From Haloferula sp. BvORR071 (GTDB lineage Bacteria > Verrucomicrobiota > Verrucomicrobiia > Verrucomicrobiales > Akkermansiaceae): 64,000 nucleotides of DNA. Position 1 is the first letter of the stretch; every line of letters begins with the position of its first letter. A program made the position numbers and the translations under genes. The stretch spans positions 1 through 64,000 of the forward strand of contig NZ_BATP01000045.1 in the NCBI RefSeq assembly GCF_000739615.1, in the 5' to 3' direction. This document shows, one piece after another, positions 24,720 to 33,262 of the stretch. Below the pieces are notes generated by a model, which did not search any database, was not told the DNA's origin, and was given only the letters and a program-made list of their open reading frames with translations.

Positions 24720-25523
24720 TCACGGCAACTTGAAATTCTTCGACTGGCTCAAGAACCGCTTCGGATTCTCAAACAACACCTTCTCGATCTCTTCCAGAGA
24801 CTTCTTCCGCCGCTTCATCTCAAAGCCGCACTTCACCACCGCCAGGGGATCGGACACCCCCCAATCACACGCCGAGTTCAACCACAGCCGATCGCTGTGG
24901 CTCGTCTCCAGCATGTCGATCGCGCGGTTCGGCGTGCACTTGCTCTCCGGATAGAGGGTCAAGCCGGCCCAGTAGCCCTGCTCAAGTACGAGGTTCACCG
25001 TATGTTCCTCCACGTGATCGATGATCACCTTGCCCCGATCCAGCTTCGAGAATGAAGCCAGCGCATCCAGGATCAGCTTGGTGCCCTTCAGCTTGTCCTC
25101 CAGGTGCGGCGTGTGGATCAGGATCGGCAGGTCATGCTTCAGGGCGAGCTCGACGTGCTCGTGGAAGATCGCCAGCTCGTTCTTGGTGTTCTTGTTCAGC
25201 CCGATCTCGCCGATGCCCAGCACCGTCGGCTTTTCTAGGAACTCGGGAATGATCGACATCACCTCACGCGCAAAGACCGGATCTTCCGCTTCCTTCGGGT
25301 TGATGCAGAGCCAGCAGAAATGGGGAATGCCATACTTCGCCGCACGCTTTGGCTCATACTCCGTGAGCTGCCGGTAGTAATCGTAAAAGCCAGCCGGTGA
25401 GGAGCGGTCGAATCCCGCCCAAAAGGCCGGTTCGCACAGCGCCGCGCAGCCTGCCAGCGCGAGCTTCTCGTAGTCATCCGTGGTGCGGCTGACCATGTGG
25501 GCATGAGGCTCGATGTATTTCAT
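24720..25523 (-). CDS. TatD-like metal hydrolase, EboB family
   Basis: A 267-aa amidohydrolase-fold protein. MKYIEPHAHMVSRTTDDYEKLALAG and CEPAFW are near-identical to what I recall of EboB proteins, the TatD-like member of the Ebo clusters that move metabolic precursors to the periplasm in cyanobacteria and other phyla. Metal ligands are visible: HxH (H7, H9), GEIGLN, LIHTPH, VIIDHVEEH and SACDWGVSDP. The other ebo genes (UbiA-like, DHQS-like, TIM-barrel) are not nearby. A small gene 60 bases upstream on the same strand is probably co-transcribed. Confidence 0.82.
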   Translation of the reverse strand: MKYIEPHAHMVSRTTDDYEKLALAGCAALCEPAFWAGFDRSSPAGFYDYYRQLTEYEPKRAAKYGIPHFCWLCINPKEAEDPVFAREVMSIIPEFLEKPTVLGIGEIGLNKNTKNELAIFHEHVELALKHDLPILIHTPHLEDKLKGTKLILDALASFSKLDRGKVIIDHVEEHTVNLVLEQGYWAGLTLYPESKCTPNRAIDMLETSHSDRLWLNSACDWGVSDPLAVVKCGFEMKRRKKSLEEIEKVLFENPKRFLSQSKNFKLP

Positions 25524-25583
25524 GGAGATCGGAAAGCGGAAAGAGGAGGGCGGTAAGCGGAAGATGAGTGATTGATAGTTTCT

Positions 25584-25847
25584 TCAATCCTGCGGCGCGC
25601 CGTAAGCGAACTGGATGGTCGCCGCCTCCGCTGGCTCCGTCGAGTGATCCGACAGCGCCTCCAGCACTGCCTTTGCCCGGCCGGGCTGGTCGGACAGCAG
25701 GATCGGCAGCGCCTTCTTGAGCCCAGCGAGCCGGAAATCCGCTTCGCCCTCGTGCCGCTCCACCCGGTCCAGGAAGGCGGCAAGGTCGATCAATTTGTAG
25801 CGGGCGTCCATGAAATGGAGGTCCAGGATGTCCTTCTTGCTGGGCAT
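25584..25847 (-). CDS. Small helical protein upstream of the EboB-like gene
   Basis: An 87-aa, largely alpha-helical protein: KKDILDLHFMDARYKLIDLAAFLDRVERHEGEADFRLAGLKKALPILLSDQPGRAKAVLEALSDH. I do not recognise a family. The composition (acidic/Leu helices, no membrane segment) and a 60-base spacing to the EboB-like gene suggest a partner protein. The ATG at 25847 has better context than the further upstream start at 25895. Confidence 0.65.
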   Translation of the reverse strand: MPSKKDILDLHFMDARYKLIDLAAFLDRVERHEGEADFRLAGLKKALPILLSDQPGRAKAVLEALSDHSTEPAEAATIQFAYGAPQD

Positions 25848-25955
25848 GGCGGAATTGTAAGCGTGGTGGCGGGGATTCCCAGTGGGAAAGCGCAATCAAC
25901 CGCCCGCGCCATCTAAACCTTTCACGTCACCGCGACATCCCGTATTCAGGAGAGC

Positions 25956-26504
25956 ATGGATCCCGCCCGAAACCCGGCAGAGGCCTCCGAAACCTTCGTC
26001 ACCGAGCTGACCGACCACCAGACGGCGATGCTTGCCTTCATCCGCGCCCTTATGCCGGGTTCCTCCGGAGCCCGCGACCTCTTGCAGGAAGTGAACATCA
26101 TCCTCTGGCAGAAGCGCGAACAGTTTGAAGCGGGATCCAACTTCAAGGCTTGGGCTTTCCAGGTCATCCGCTTTCACCTGATGAACCACCGTCGCCGCCT
26201 CGCCTCGAAGGGTTGGCTGGTCTTTGATGACGAGCTGGTCGAGCGCATCTCCCCGGCGCTTGAAGCGGATCCGGAAGAGCTGGAGGTTCGCCACCAGGCC
26301 CTCCACCACTGCCTGCAAAAGCTCCGCCCGAAGGACCGCGAACTCCTTCAGCACCGCTATGCCAGCGGGGCGCCTCTCAATGATTACGCCAAGGCCATCA
26401 ATCGCAGCCCCGGCACCCTGAAAGCCACTCTCTTCAATCTCCGTGCGGCCCTGCGCAAGTGCATCGAAGTCCGCTTCAAGGAGCAAGGCACCCCGCTGCG
26501 ATGA
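25956..26504 (+). CDS. ECF-type RNA polymerase sigma factor (Planctomycetes/Verrucomicrobia type)
   Basis: A 182-aa sigma-70-family protein. Region 2 is FIRALMPGSSGARDLLQEVNIILWQKREQFEAGSNFKAWAFQVIRFHLMNHRRR (about 30-85), and region 4 is LEVRHQALHHCLQKLRPKDRELLQHRYASGAPLNDYAKAINRSPGTLKATLFNLRAALRKCIE. This type is common in Planctomycetes and Verrucomicrobia beside FecR- or lectin-domain proteins. It is coupled to the membrane-anchored partner (ATGA overlap at 26501-26504) and leads the PSD1/DUF1501 locus. Confidence 0.93.
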   Translation: MDPARNPAEASETFVTELTDHQTAMLAFIRALMPGSSGARDLLQEVNIILWQKREQFEAGSNFKAWAFQVIRFHLMNHRRRLASKGWLVFDDELVERISPALEADPEELEVRHQALHHCLQKLRPKDRELLQHRYASGAPLNDYAKAINRSPGTLKATLFNLRAALRKCIEVRFKEQGTPLR

Positions 26505-27463
26505 GCATGAGACAGTCCGACCACCAGCTTGTGATGGCCGCCTTCGAGGGCGATCTTGGCGCCGCCGAATTCGAGGAACTCCAACGCCGCCTCAAGGCTG
26601 AGCCCGAGCTGCTCGCGCTCTACCGCGAGCACGCCCTGCTCCACCATTCGCTCACCGAGGAGTTCGAAGGTCGCCACTCCATCGGCGAAGCGGTGCCCCC
26701 GGTTTCCCGCGGGCCGCGCTGGCTCTTGCCGGTGATCGCCGTGGCGGTGATCGGCGCAGCGTCATTTGGCGCGTGGAAGTTCACCCATCGTGAGGATTCC
26801 GCGCGGATTGCCTCCGGCACTCCCGCCGACAAGGCGGAGGTCTTGCTGGAGCTGCGTGCGGACGGCCCGGGGATCACCCTTTTGGAAGACCGCTTCGATT
26901 CCGGTGAAATGAGCACCGGGCGCCGGCCTTCCCAAGGTGCAAGCCACTGGCGGCTCGAGCGCGGCTCGCCGCAGATTCGCGCCGGACACCTTGAGGGCAG
27001 CGGCTTCGAAACCTACTTCTACATCCCGAAGGACGGGCTCTCCGTGGCCCGGCCGGTCATGCTGGTTACGGTCCAGACCATGGCCGGTGGCGACAAGCCC
27101 TTCCACAGCCCCGGCTGGTCCGGCATCAGCCTCTACCAGGATGGCTACGAAGTTTGCTTCTTCGGTGACAGCTATGGCCCCGAGTGGACCTGGTCGCTCG
27201 ATGTAAAGCGCAGCCTCGTCCCGCTCATGCCCGCGAAGAACGTCACTGGCCCGCGCACCATGACCCTGCTCTACGACCGTCGCGATGGCAGGGTGGAGCT
27301 GCACGAGGGCGACAGGCCCGGCAACTCGCCCTTGGTCCACTCGAAGATCCTTCCCGGCATGAACTTTGACCAGATCCGGATCGGAGCCTCGGAGGAGTCC
27401 TCGCTGGCGCTGGCTTGGATCCGGGTTCGGGTGCTGGAGGAGGAAGCGCGGAATAACCGTTGA
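26501..27463 (+). CDS. Membrane-anchored anti-sigma factor with lectin-like outer domain
   Basis: A 320-aa protein in three parts. A cytoplasmic N-terminus (SDHQLVMAAFEGDLGAAEFEELQRRLKAEPELLALYREHALLHHSL) resembles zinc-free anti-sigma domains of FecR-type partners. One transmembrane segment follows (PVIAVAVIGAASFGAWKF, about 80-97). The outer domain (from about 125: LLEDRFDSGEMSTGRRPSQGASHW) is concanavalin/LamG-like, ending NFDQIRIGASEESSLALAWIRVRVLEEE. It probably restrains the ECF sigma factor until a carbohydrate or other signal binds outside (inference from layout). ATGA overlap with the sigma gene gives the start. Confidence 0.82.
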   Translation: MSMRQSDHQLVMAAFEGDLGAAEFEELQRRLKAEPELLALYREHALLHHSLTEEFEGRHSIGEAVPPVSRGPRWLLPVIAVAVIGAASFGAWKFTHREDSARIASGTPADKAEVLLELRADGPGITLLEDRFDSGEMSTGRRPSQGASHWRLERGSPQIRAGHLEGSGFETYFYIPKDGLSVARPVMLVTVQTMAGGDKPFHSPGWSGISLYQDGYEVCFFGDSYGPEWTWSLDVKRSLVPLMPAKNVTGPRTMTLLYDRRDGRVELHEGDRPGNSPLVHSKILPGMNFDQIRIGASEESSLALAWIRVRVLEEEARNNR

Positions 27464-27562
27464 TAACGAGCAAGGAGCGGAATTTTCGGGAAAAAACCCC
27501 GTTGGGATTCTTGCGCATCGGTGTAAGATTTGGCCGGTAAACAGCGTCCCGCTTGTCGGCTC

Positions 27563-30337
27563 ATGCGTGTCACTTTCCTTATGCTGGCTCTGCTTTCCTG
27601 CGCGGCTGCGGAGGAGCGGAAGCACTGGGCCTACGTGCCGCCGGTGAAAGCGGAGATTCCCGCTGCTGCCAATCCGGTGGATGCGCTGCTGGCCGCCTCA
27701 TGGGGCGAGGCCAAGCTCAAGCCGGCCCCGCTCGCCGCGCCGCGGCAGTGGCTGGAGCGCGCCGCTTACACCCTCACCGGCTTGCCGCCCTCGGATGAGC
27801 AGTTGAAGCGGATCGAAGCGAATCCGGACGACGCCACTTGGAGCGCCTTGATCGATGAGCTGCTGGCCAGTCCCGCTTACGGCGAGCGCTGGGCCCGGCA
27901 CTGGATGGATGTGGCACGCTATGCCGATACCCGCGGCTACAACTTCGACCAGGACAACCGCTACCCCTTCGCCTACACTTACCGTGACTGGCTGATCAAA
28001 GCCTTCAATGGGGACCTGCCTTACGACCGCTTCGTGAAGCTCCAGCTCGCGGCGGATCTTCTAACAGACAAGAAGGACGACCCGGATCTCGCCGCGCTCG
28101 GCTTCCTCACCGTTGGTTTGCGCGGTGGTCCTGTCGAGACCATCGATGACCGCGTCGATGTCGTCACCCGCGGCTTCCTCTCCAGCACGGTGGCCTGCGC
28201 CCGCTGCCACGACCACAAGTTCGACCCGATCTCGATGCGGGACTACTACTCGGTCTATTCGATCTTCGACAATACCAACGAGCCGGAAGACAAACCGGTG
28301 ATCGGCAAGCCGCCGGATGAAGGTGCCTTTGCCGCCTACGAGCAGGAAGTCGCCAAGCTCGACAACATCGACCGAGAGGCCCGGCAGAAGATCGTCGATC
28401 ATGTCCGGGCAAAGGAGAACTTTGCCAACTACCTCGACATCGCTTGGAAGGCGAAGAAGGAGGACTGGGACCGGGGTAAGGCGACTGCGGAGGGCTTCAA
28501 GCGTGGAAAGCTGCGGGCCAATGCGATCATGGCTTGGCGCGATTTCCTGAAGGATCGCGCTTGGGGAGACAAGGCCACGCCGCGTCTCAAGCAGTGGGCG
28601 CAGGAGATGGACACTGCCGCCGATGACGGCGCGCGCAAAGCCTTGAGCGATGCCTTGGCCACGGAGTGGCTCGGGGCAGGGGAGGGCAGCGAGCTGGCCG
28701 GCGTGCGGTCCCAGAGGGAGTGTCCGCTTAGCTACGACGTTGATCGTATTTCCGAGTTCATGGACCAGGAGGATGGCAACCAGCGCCGCCAGCGCCAGAG
28801 TGCCATGAGCAAGGTACTCGCCGAGCATCCGGGCTCGCCACCGCGGGCGATGAGCGTGAGCGACAAGAAGGATTGGTCTCAGGCGGTGATCTTCTTGCGC
28901 GGCAACCCCGCGAACCGCGGCGAGACCTTCGACCGCCAGTGGCTGAGCTTCCTCGGCGGTGGCAAGTTCGAGGATGGCAAAAGCCCGCGCCTGTCCTTTG
29001 CCGAGAAGATCGTCGATCCCGCGAATCCCTTGACCGCGCGCGTCATGGTCAATCGCGTGTGGGCCTGGCATTTTGGTGCACCGCTCGCGGAACCTGGCGA
29101 CTTCGGGGTGCAGACGCCGAGCCCGGCGCTGCTGCCCTTGCTCGATACCCTGGCGGTGTCCTTCCGGGATAGCGGCTACTCGCTCAAGCAACTCCACCGT
29201 TTGCTCCTCACCTCGCAGGCCTTCCGCCTCGCCGCGAGCGGGCCGCCCGAGAACAATTCGATCGATGAGGCGAACACGCGCTTCTGGAAGTGGAACCGCC
29301 GCCGCCTTGACTTCGAGTCGATGCGTGACCGCGTGCTGGCATCGAGCGGGGCCTTGGATACCCACAGCACCGGCGGTCGTTCGGTGAATCTGGATAGTTC
29401 GAACTCCGATCCGCGGCGTAGCCTCTATGCCTTCGTCGATCGCTATGCCTTGCCGGGGACCTTCGTTTCCTTCGACCTGCCGCATCCGGATCACCACAGC
29501 CCGAAGCGGGTGGAGACCACCGTGCCGCAGCAGGCGCTGTATTTCCTGAATGGCCCGCTGGTGCTGCGCCAGGCGACCCACCTCACTTCCAGTGCGGAGT
29601 TCCGCGCGCTGCCAGATGATGCGGCACGGGTGATCTGGATCTATCAGAAGCTGTTCCGCCGTGCTCCTGCGACTGAGGAGAAAGAAGGCGCGATGGGTTT
29701 CATCGAGTCCGCCTCGCCCGCCGACTACGCGCCGCGACTCGGTGGCTATTGGCAAGTCCGCTACGGTCCTGAGACCGGCGCCCCGAGCGAGGATCTCACC
29801 ACCTTCCCGATCTTTGCCGACAAGGTTTGGAAAACCGGCCCCGATCCCAGCACTGCGCCGGTGCGTTGGTTGAACGTGGGTGCAGGCGGCGGTCACGTCT
29901 CCGCGAATCATGTGATGGTCCTACGCTGGCGCTCCAATGGCGAGGGTCAGGTGCGCATGGTAGGCCATCTCAAGCGAACGCAAAAGAACGGCGATACCTT
30001 GGCTTGGCGGATCGACGGCCAAGGCAAGGAGCTGGCCGGTGCCGAGTTCCCCGCCGAGTCGGAGCGTGACATCGCCGGCACCTGGGTAGATGTGAAGGCC
30101 GGAGATACGATGGATCTCGTACTCCGTGCGCCGAAAGGTGACTCCTGCGGCAATATTAACTGGAACCTGCGGATTGAGGGCCGCGAGTCTGCCGAGGCAC
30201 CGGTCGAGGAGGTCGGCAACTTCACCGACGAGTTTCCTAAATCCAACGATCCTCCCTCCATGCCCACCGCCGCCGATCCATGGGCAGACCTCGTCCAGAT
30301 GCTCTGGGCCTCGAACGAATTCCACTTCATCGACTGA
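27563..30337 (+). CDS. PSD1-type (DUF1549/DUF1553) secreted protein
   Basis: A 924-aa exported protein. The signal peptide VTFLMLALLSCAAAEE is followed by a DUF1549 domain: RAAYTLTGLPPSDEQLKRI, YGERWARHWMDVARYADTRGYNFDQ, and the CxxCH-like ACARCHDHKFDPIS near residue 210. The C-terminal DUF1553 domain holds MVNRVWAWHFGAPLAEPGDFGVQTPSP, and HPDHHSPKRVETTVPQQALYFLNGP. The N-terminal cytochrome domain seen in many relatives is absent. The family pairs with DUF1501 proteins and is tied to polysaccharide use in Planctomycetes and Verrucomicrobia; the reaction is not established. Confidence 0.9.
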   Translation: MRVTFLMLALLSCAAAEERKHWAYVPPVKAEIPAAANPVDALLAASWGEAKLKPAPLAAPRQWLERAAYTLTGLPPSDEQLKRIEANPDDATWSALIDELLASPAYGERWARHWMDVARYADTRGYNFDQDNRYPFAYTYRDWLIKAFNGDLPYDRFVKLQLAADLLTDKKDDPDLAALGFLTVGLRGGPVETIDDRVDVVTRGFLSSTVACARCHDHKFDPISMRDYYSVYSIFDNTNEPEDKPVIGKPPDEGAFAAYEQEVAKLDNIDREARQKIVDHVRAKENFANYLDIAWKAKKEDWDRGKATAEGFKRGKLRANAIMAWRDFLKDRAWGDKATPRLKQWAQEMDTAADDGARKALSDALATEWLGAGEGSELAGVRSQRECPLSYDVDRISEFMDQEDGNQRRQRQSAMSKVLAEHPGSPPRAMSVSDKKDWSQAVIFLRGNPANRGETFDRQWLSFLGGGKFEDGKSPRLSFAEKIVDPANPLTARVMVNRVWAWHFGAPLAEPGDFGVQTPSPALLPLLDTLAVSFRDSGYSLKQLHRLLLTSQAFRLAASGPPENNSIDEANTRFWKWNRRRLDFESMRDRVLASSGALDTHSTGGRSVNLDSSNSDPRRSLYAFVDRYALPGTFVSFDLPHPDHHSPKRVETTVPQQALYFLNGPLVLRQATHLTSSAEFRALPDDAARVIWIYQKLFRRAPATEEKEGAMGFIESASPADYAPRLGGYWQVRYGPETGAPSEDLTTFPIFADKVWKTGPDPSTAPVRWLNVGAGGGHVSANHVMVLRWRSNGEGQVRMVGHLKRTQKNGDTLAWRIDGQGKELAGAEFPAESERDIAGTWVDVKAGDTMDLVLRAPKGDSCGNINWNLRIEGRESAEAPVEEVGNFTDEFPKSNDPPSMPTAADPWADLVQMLWASNEFHFID

Positions 30338-30364
30338 TGCAGCTCCGAATGCAAAAGCCATGAG

Positions 30365-30503
30365 CCACCACGAATTCACACCAATGAAAAATGCAGTTTC
30401 AAAAGCTCCCCTGTCTTTCATTCGTGTCCATCTGTGTTCATTCGTGGTTCCTCTTGGATTCCGGCTGTTCAAATTTCGCGCTTTTCGCGTCCTTTCGCGG
30501 TTA
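30365..30503. repeat. Word-repeat region between PSD1 and DUF1501 genes
   Basis: Two inverted word arrays: CCACGAATTCACACCAATG near 30366-30384 faces TTTCATTCGTGTCCATCTG and TTCATTCGTGGTTCC near 30417-30452. A third word family, TTCGCGCTTTTCGCGTCC then TTTCGCGG, follows at about 30476-30500. These low-complexity words are known to me from intergenic regions of related genomes, but have no accepted name. Confidence 0.65.
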
Positions 30504-30519
30504 AAACCAAAGTCCCCGC

Positions 30520-31941
30520 ATGTCCCACCACCGCATCACCGCCAACGACATCGTCCTTGATCGCCGCGACTTCCTGAATCGCTGCGGCATGGGCTTCGGT
30601 GCGATGGCGCTGGGCGGGCTGATGAGCGGCCGTGCTTCCGGGATGTCGTCAGAACTGGTCGAGCCGCACTTCGCGCCGAAGGCCAAACGGGTGGTGCACC
30701 TCTTCATGAATGGCGGGCCCTCGCAGGTGGATACCTTCGACCGCAAGCCGAAGCTCCAGGAATTCCACGGCAAGACTATGCCGCTGGAGACCATGAAGAC
30801 CGAGCGTCCGACCGGAGCGGCACTGCGCACGCCCTTCGAGTTCCAGCGCTACGGCCAATGCGGCCTCGAGGTCAGCGAACTCTTCCAGCACACCGCGAAG
30901 CATGCCGATGACCTCTGCGTGATCCGCTCGATGACCGCGGACGTGCCGAACCATGAGCCTTCTCTGATGCTCATGAACTGCGGTGATGGACGCCTGCCGC
31001 GGCCCTCGATGGGTTCCTGGGTCAGCTATGGTCTCGGCAGCGAAAACGAGAACCTGCCAGCCTACGTCTCGATGTGTCCGGGCGGCATGCCGATTAAGCG
31101 CGCCGAGAACTGGCGCTCCGCTTTCCTGCCTGGAAACTTCCAGGGTACCTATCTCGACAGCTCGATCGAGCAGGTGGACAAGATGATCGAGAACCTGCGC
31201 AACCCCGGCGCCCGCGATTCCCGCCAAGCCCACCAGCTCGCCTTCCTGCGCCAGCTCAACGAGCGCCACCTTGCTTCGCACGATCACGATCCCCAGCTCG
31301 AGGCCCGCATCCGCAGCTTCGAGCTCGCCTACCGCATGCAGAGCGAGGCGACCGATGCCTTCGACGTCACCAAGGAGCCGCAGCATGTGCGCGACATGTA
31401 TGGCCCCGGTGCCTTCGCCCGTCAGTGCTTGATGGCCCGGCGCTTGTTGGAGCGCGGCGTGCGCTACATCCAGCTCTGGCATGGCAATGGCCAGCCATGG
31501 GACAGCCACGACGATATCGAGGATCACCGCCGCCTCGCCAAGGAGTGTGATCAAGGCATCGGCGCCTTCCTCACCGATCTCAAGCTGCGCGGCCTCTTGG
31601 ACGAAACGCTGGTCCTCTGGGGCGGCGAGTTCGGCCGCACCCCCGCCGTCGAACTCCCGCAGGCCGGTTCAAATGCCGGCGTCATGAAGGGTCGCGACCA
31701 CAACCACTTCGGCTTCACCGTCTGGATGGCCGGTGGCGGCGTGAAGGGCGGCCACATCCACGGCGCGACCGACGAGTTCGGCTTCCGGGCCGTGGAGAAG
31801 CCCATGCACGTGCACGACCTCCACGCCACCATGCTGCATCTGCTGGGCTTCGATCACGAAAAGCTCACCTACCGCTACTCCGGCCGCGACTTCCGCCTCA
31901 CGGATGTCCACGGCAAGGTGGTGCGGGACATCATCGCGTGA
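30520..31941 (+). CDS. DUF1501-family protein (Tat-exported)
   Basis: A 473-aa protein of the DUF1501 (sulfatase-related alkaline phosphatase-like) family. It has a twin-arginine type leader (VLDRRDFLNRCGMGFGAMALGGLMSG), then KRVVHLFMNGGPSQVDTFDRKPKLQEFHGKTMP, the metal-site-like motifs DVPNHEPSLMLMNCGDGRLPRPSMGSWVSYGLGS, QLWHGNGQPWDSHDDIEDHRRLAKECDQGIGAFL and LVLWGGEFGRTPAVELPQ, and a C-terminal HDLHATMLHLLGFDHEKLTYRYSGRDFRLTDV. It normally acts with the PSD1 protein next door. Substrate unknown. Confidence 0.92.
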   Translation: MSHHRITANDIVLDRRDFLNRCGMGFGAMALGGLMSGRASGMSSELVEPHFAPKAKRVVHLFMNGGPSQVDTFDRKPKLQEFHGKTMPLETMKTERPTGAALRTPFEFQRYGQCGLEVSELFQHTAKHADDLCVIRSMTADVPNHEPSLMLMNCGDGRLPRPSMGSWVSYGLGSENENLPAYVSMCPGGMPIKRAENWRSAFLPGNFQGTYLDSSIEQVDKMIENLRNPGARDSRQAHQLAFLRQLNERHLASHDHDPQLEARIRSFELAYRMQSEATDAFDVTKEPQHVRDMYGPGAFARQCLMARRLLERGVRYIQLWHGNGQPWDSHDDIEDHRRLAKECDQGIGAFLTDLKLRGLLDETLVLWGGEFGRTPAVELPQAGSNAGVMKGRDHNHFGFTVWMAGGGVKGGHIHGATDEFGFRAVEKPMHVHDLHATMLHLLGFDHEKLTYRYSGRDFRLTDVHGKVVRDIIA

Positions 31942-31945
31942 AGCC

Positions 31946-31975
31946 GAAGTAGTCCGCACAGTCCTCTGTGCGGAC
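31946..31975. repeat. Stop-associated palindromic repeat, clean hairpin copy
   Basis: GAAGTAGTCCGCACAG (31946-31961), loop TCCT, CTGTGCGGAC (31966-31975): a 10-bp perfect stem. It lies four bases after the DUF1501 stop codon and shares the GAAGTAGTCCGC core with the copies at 8207 and 13717. Confidence 0.75.
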
Positions 31976-32043
31976 GAAGCTGTTCTGGTGGCGCGCCTTG
32001 TCTGGAAGCTTCTCAGGGTGGCCCAATTGAGAATCTCGGTCCC

Positions 32044-32355
32044 ATGCATGCGACCCAAGCCGTGAAGCAACTCGTCCGGACTCTGCGTGAGGCCGCAACT
32101 TTGCTTGAGCAACTGGGTGACGAGCACTGGGCCGCTTCGCTTAAAAGGAATGCAGAGGATCTAGAGCAGGGAGATGTCGAAGCGATCCAGAGCTTCCTCG
32201 GCTCCTTCGGCGGCATGGGTAGCCTCAACGATAGCTACACCCGCTCATATTCTGACAAGCAGGCCGATGATGAGGTGTCTCGGCATGAGCGTGCTTGCAG
32301 GCGCATCGAAGAGGCTTGGAAATTGGCGAAGGCTCTAGTGAATTCGAGCAGATGA
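32044..32355 (+). CDS. Uncharacterised protein with GGMGSLND motif (possible DUF6966)
   Basis: A 103-aa alpha-helical protein: RTLREAATLLEQLGDEHWAASLKRNAEDLEQGDVEAIQSFLGSFGGMGSLNDSYT. The LSxFGGMGSLND block is what I associate with the DUF6966 family, but this is from memory. It is coupled to the SMI1-family gene by an ATGA overlap (32352-32355). Together they look like orphan immunity-type genes with no toxin nearby, or a small non-toxin module. Confidence 0.65.
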   Translation: MHATQAVKQLVRTLREAATLLEQLGDEHWAASLKRNAEDLEQGDVEAIQSFLGSFGGMGSLNDSYTRSYSDKQADDEVSRHERACRRIEEAWKLAKALVNSSR

Positions 32356-32837
32356 GCCGAGCAGAGATCCAGCAGGCCTTTGTCGAATCGTTTGCGACGG
32401 GCAATCGCGAGCCTTTCACGGCGGAAGATATTGCAGCGATTGAGTCTGACTTGGGGGTGGTCTTTCCGGCAAGCTACCTTGAGTTCGTGAGCCGTTATGG
32501 CGCGATCCGCACGCCGGGACTTCTAGACCTTGTAACCGGAGGCGAGGCGGAGATTCCGCCCGAAGGCGCGAGTTTTGACATCAACGATTTCCTTCCAGCG
32601 GCTGAGATCATCGGAACTACTCGGGCCTACTGGGAGGGCGGGATGAAGGAGGATTTGGTCGCAATCGCAATGGACAGCGGTGGAAACGTCTTCGGCTTTC
32701 GCCGCGAAGTTCACGATGTGAGACCCGACGATTCGCCGGTCCATGTTTTCGATCACGACTACGTGACGATCAGCGAGGAGTCGCCCGGTTTCGACGTGTG
32801 GCTTGAGAGCTTTCTCCGAATGAAAGCCTTGCCTTGA
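32352..32837 (+). CDS. SMI1/KNR4-family protein
   Basis: A 161-aa protein with the SMI1/KNR4 (SUKH) signature: FTAEDIAAIESDLGVVFPASYLEFVSRYGAIRTPG (about 20-54), then INDFLPAAEIIGTTRAYWEGGM and LVAIAMDSGGNVFGFRRE, and HVFDHDYVTISEESPGFDVWLESF. In bacteria SUKH proteins are frequent immunity proteins against polymorphic nuclease toxins. None is seen here, so the function is open. Start ATG 32352 overlaps the preceding stop. The end faces nuoA with 27 bases between. Confidence 0.85.
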   Translation: MSRAEIQQAFVESFATGNREPFTAEDIAAIESDLGVVFPASYLEFVSRYGAIRTPGLLDLVTGGEAEIPPEGASFDINDFLPAAEIIGTTRAYWEGGMKEDLVAIAMDSGGNVFGFRREVHDVRPDDSPVHVFDHDYVTISEESPGFDVWLESFLRMKALP

Positions 32838-32864
32838 TTGAGACGGCGGGATCCCGCGCGCCAA

Positions 32865-33239
32865 TCAATTCCGCCAGCTCAGCGCGCCCTTCTTGAGCGC
32901 ATAGACGTAAGCGAAGGCCAGAATCCCCGCGAAGCCCGCCATCGAAAGCAGCGGCACCGCATTGCCGCCGGCCACGAGATCGCGGAACTGGACGGCCCAC
33001 GGATACATGAAGACGACCTCGATGTCGAAGATCACGAAGAGCATCGCCACCAAGTAGAACTTCACCGAGAAGCGCGGTGCGCCTTCACCGATTGGCAGCA
33101 TGCCGCACTCGTAGGCGCTGTCCTTGATCTTGTTCGTCCGCGCGGATTTGCCGAGCAGCACGCTCAGGGTCAGGCTCACGGCCGCGAAGCCGATAGCCAC
33201 CAGGATCTGCACAAAGACGGGAAGGAACTGCGAGGACAT
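32865..33239 (-). CDS. nuoA: NADH-quinone oxidoreductase subunit A (NuoA)
   Basis: A 124-aa protein with three transmembrane segments. KIKDSAYECGMLPIGEGAPRFSVKFYLVAMLFVIFDIEVVFMYPWAVQF holds the conserved Cys loop (YECG) and the acidic residues of TM2 (FDIE) that are part of the quinone/proton path. The product closes at WRN. No other nuo gene follows: the next gene downstream is convergent, so this copy is separate from the rest of complex I in this window. A nested inverted repeat lies upstream of the start. Confidence 0.95.
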   Translation of the reverse strand: MSSQFLPVFVQILVAIGFAAVSLTLSVLLGKSARTNKIKDSAYECGMLPIGEGAPRFSVKFYLVAMLFVIFDIEVVFMYPWAVQFRDLVAGGNAVPLLSMAGFAGILAFAYVYALKKGALSWRN

Positions 33240-33262
33240 CCGGGCGTGGTCTTAAGAAGTGG

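Noticed and set aside
28061-29911. Long minus-strand open frame (616 aa) within the PSD1 gene
   Set aside because: Reverse-frame shadow of the PSD1 gene; no domain seen and composition is low-complexity.
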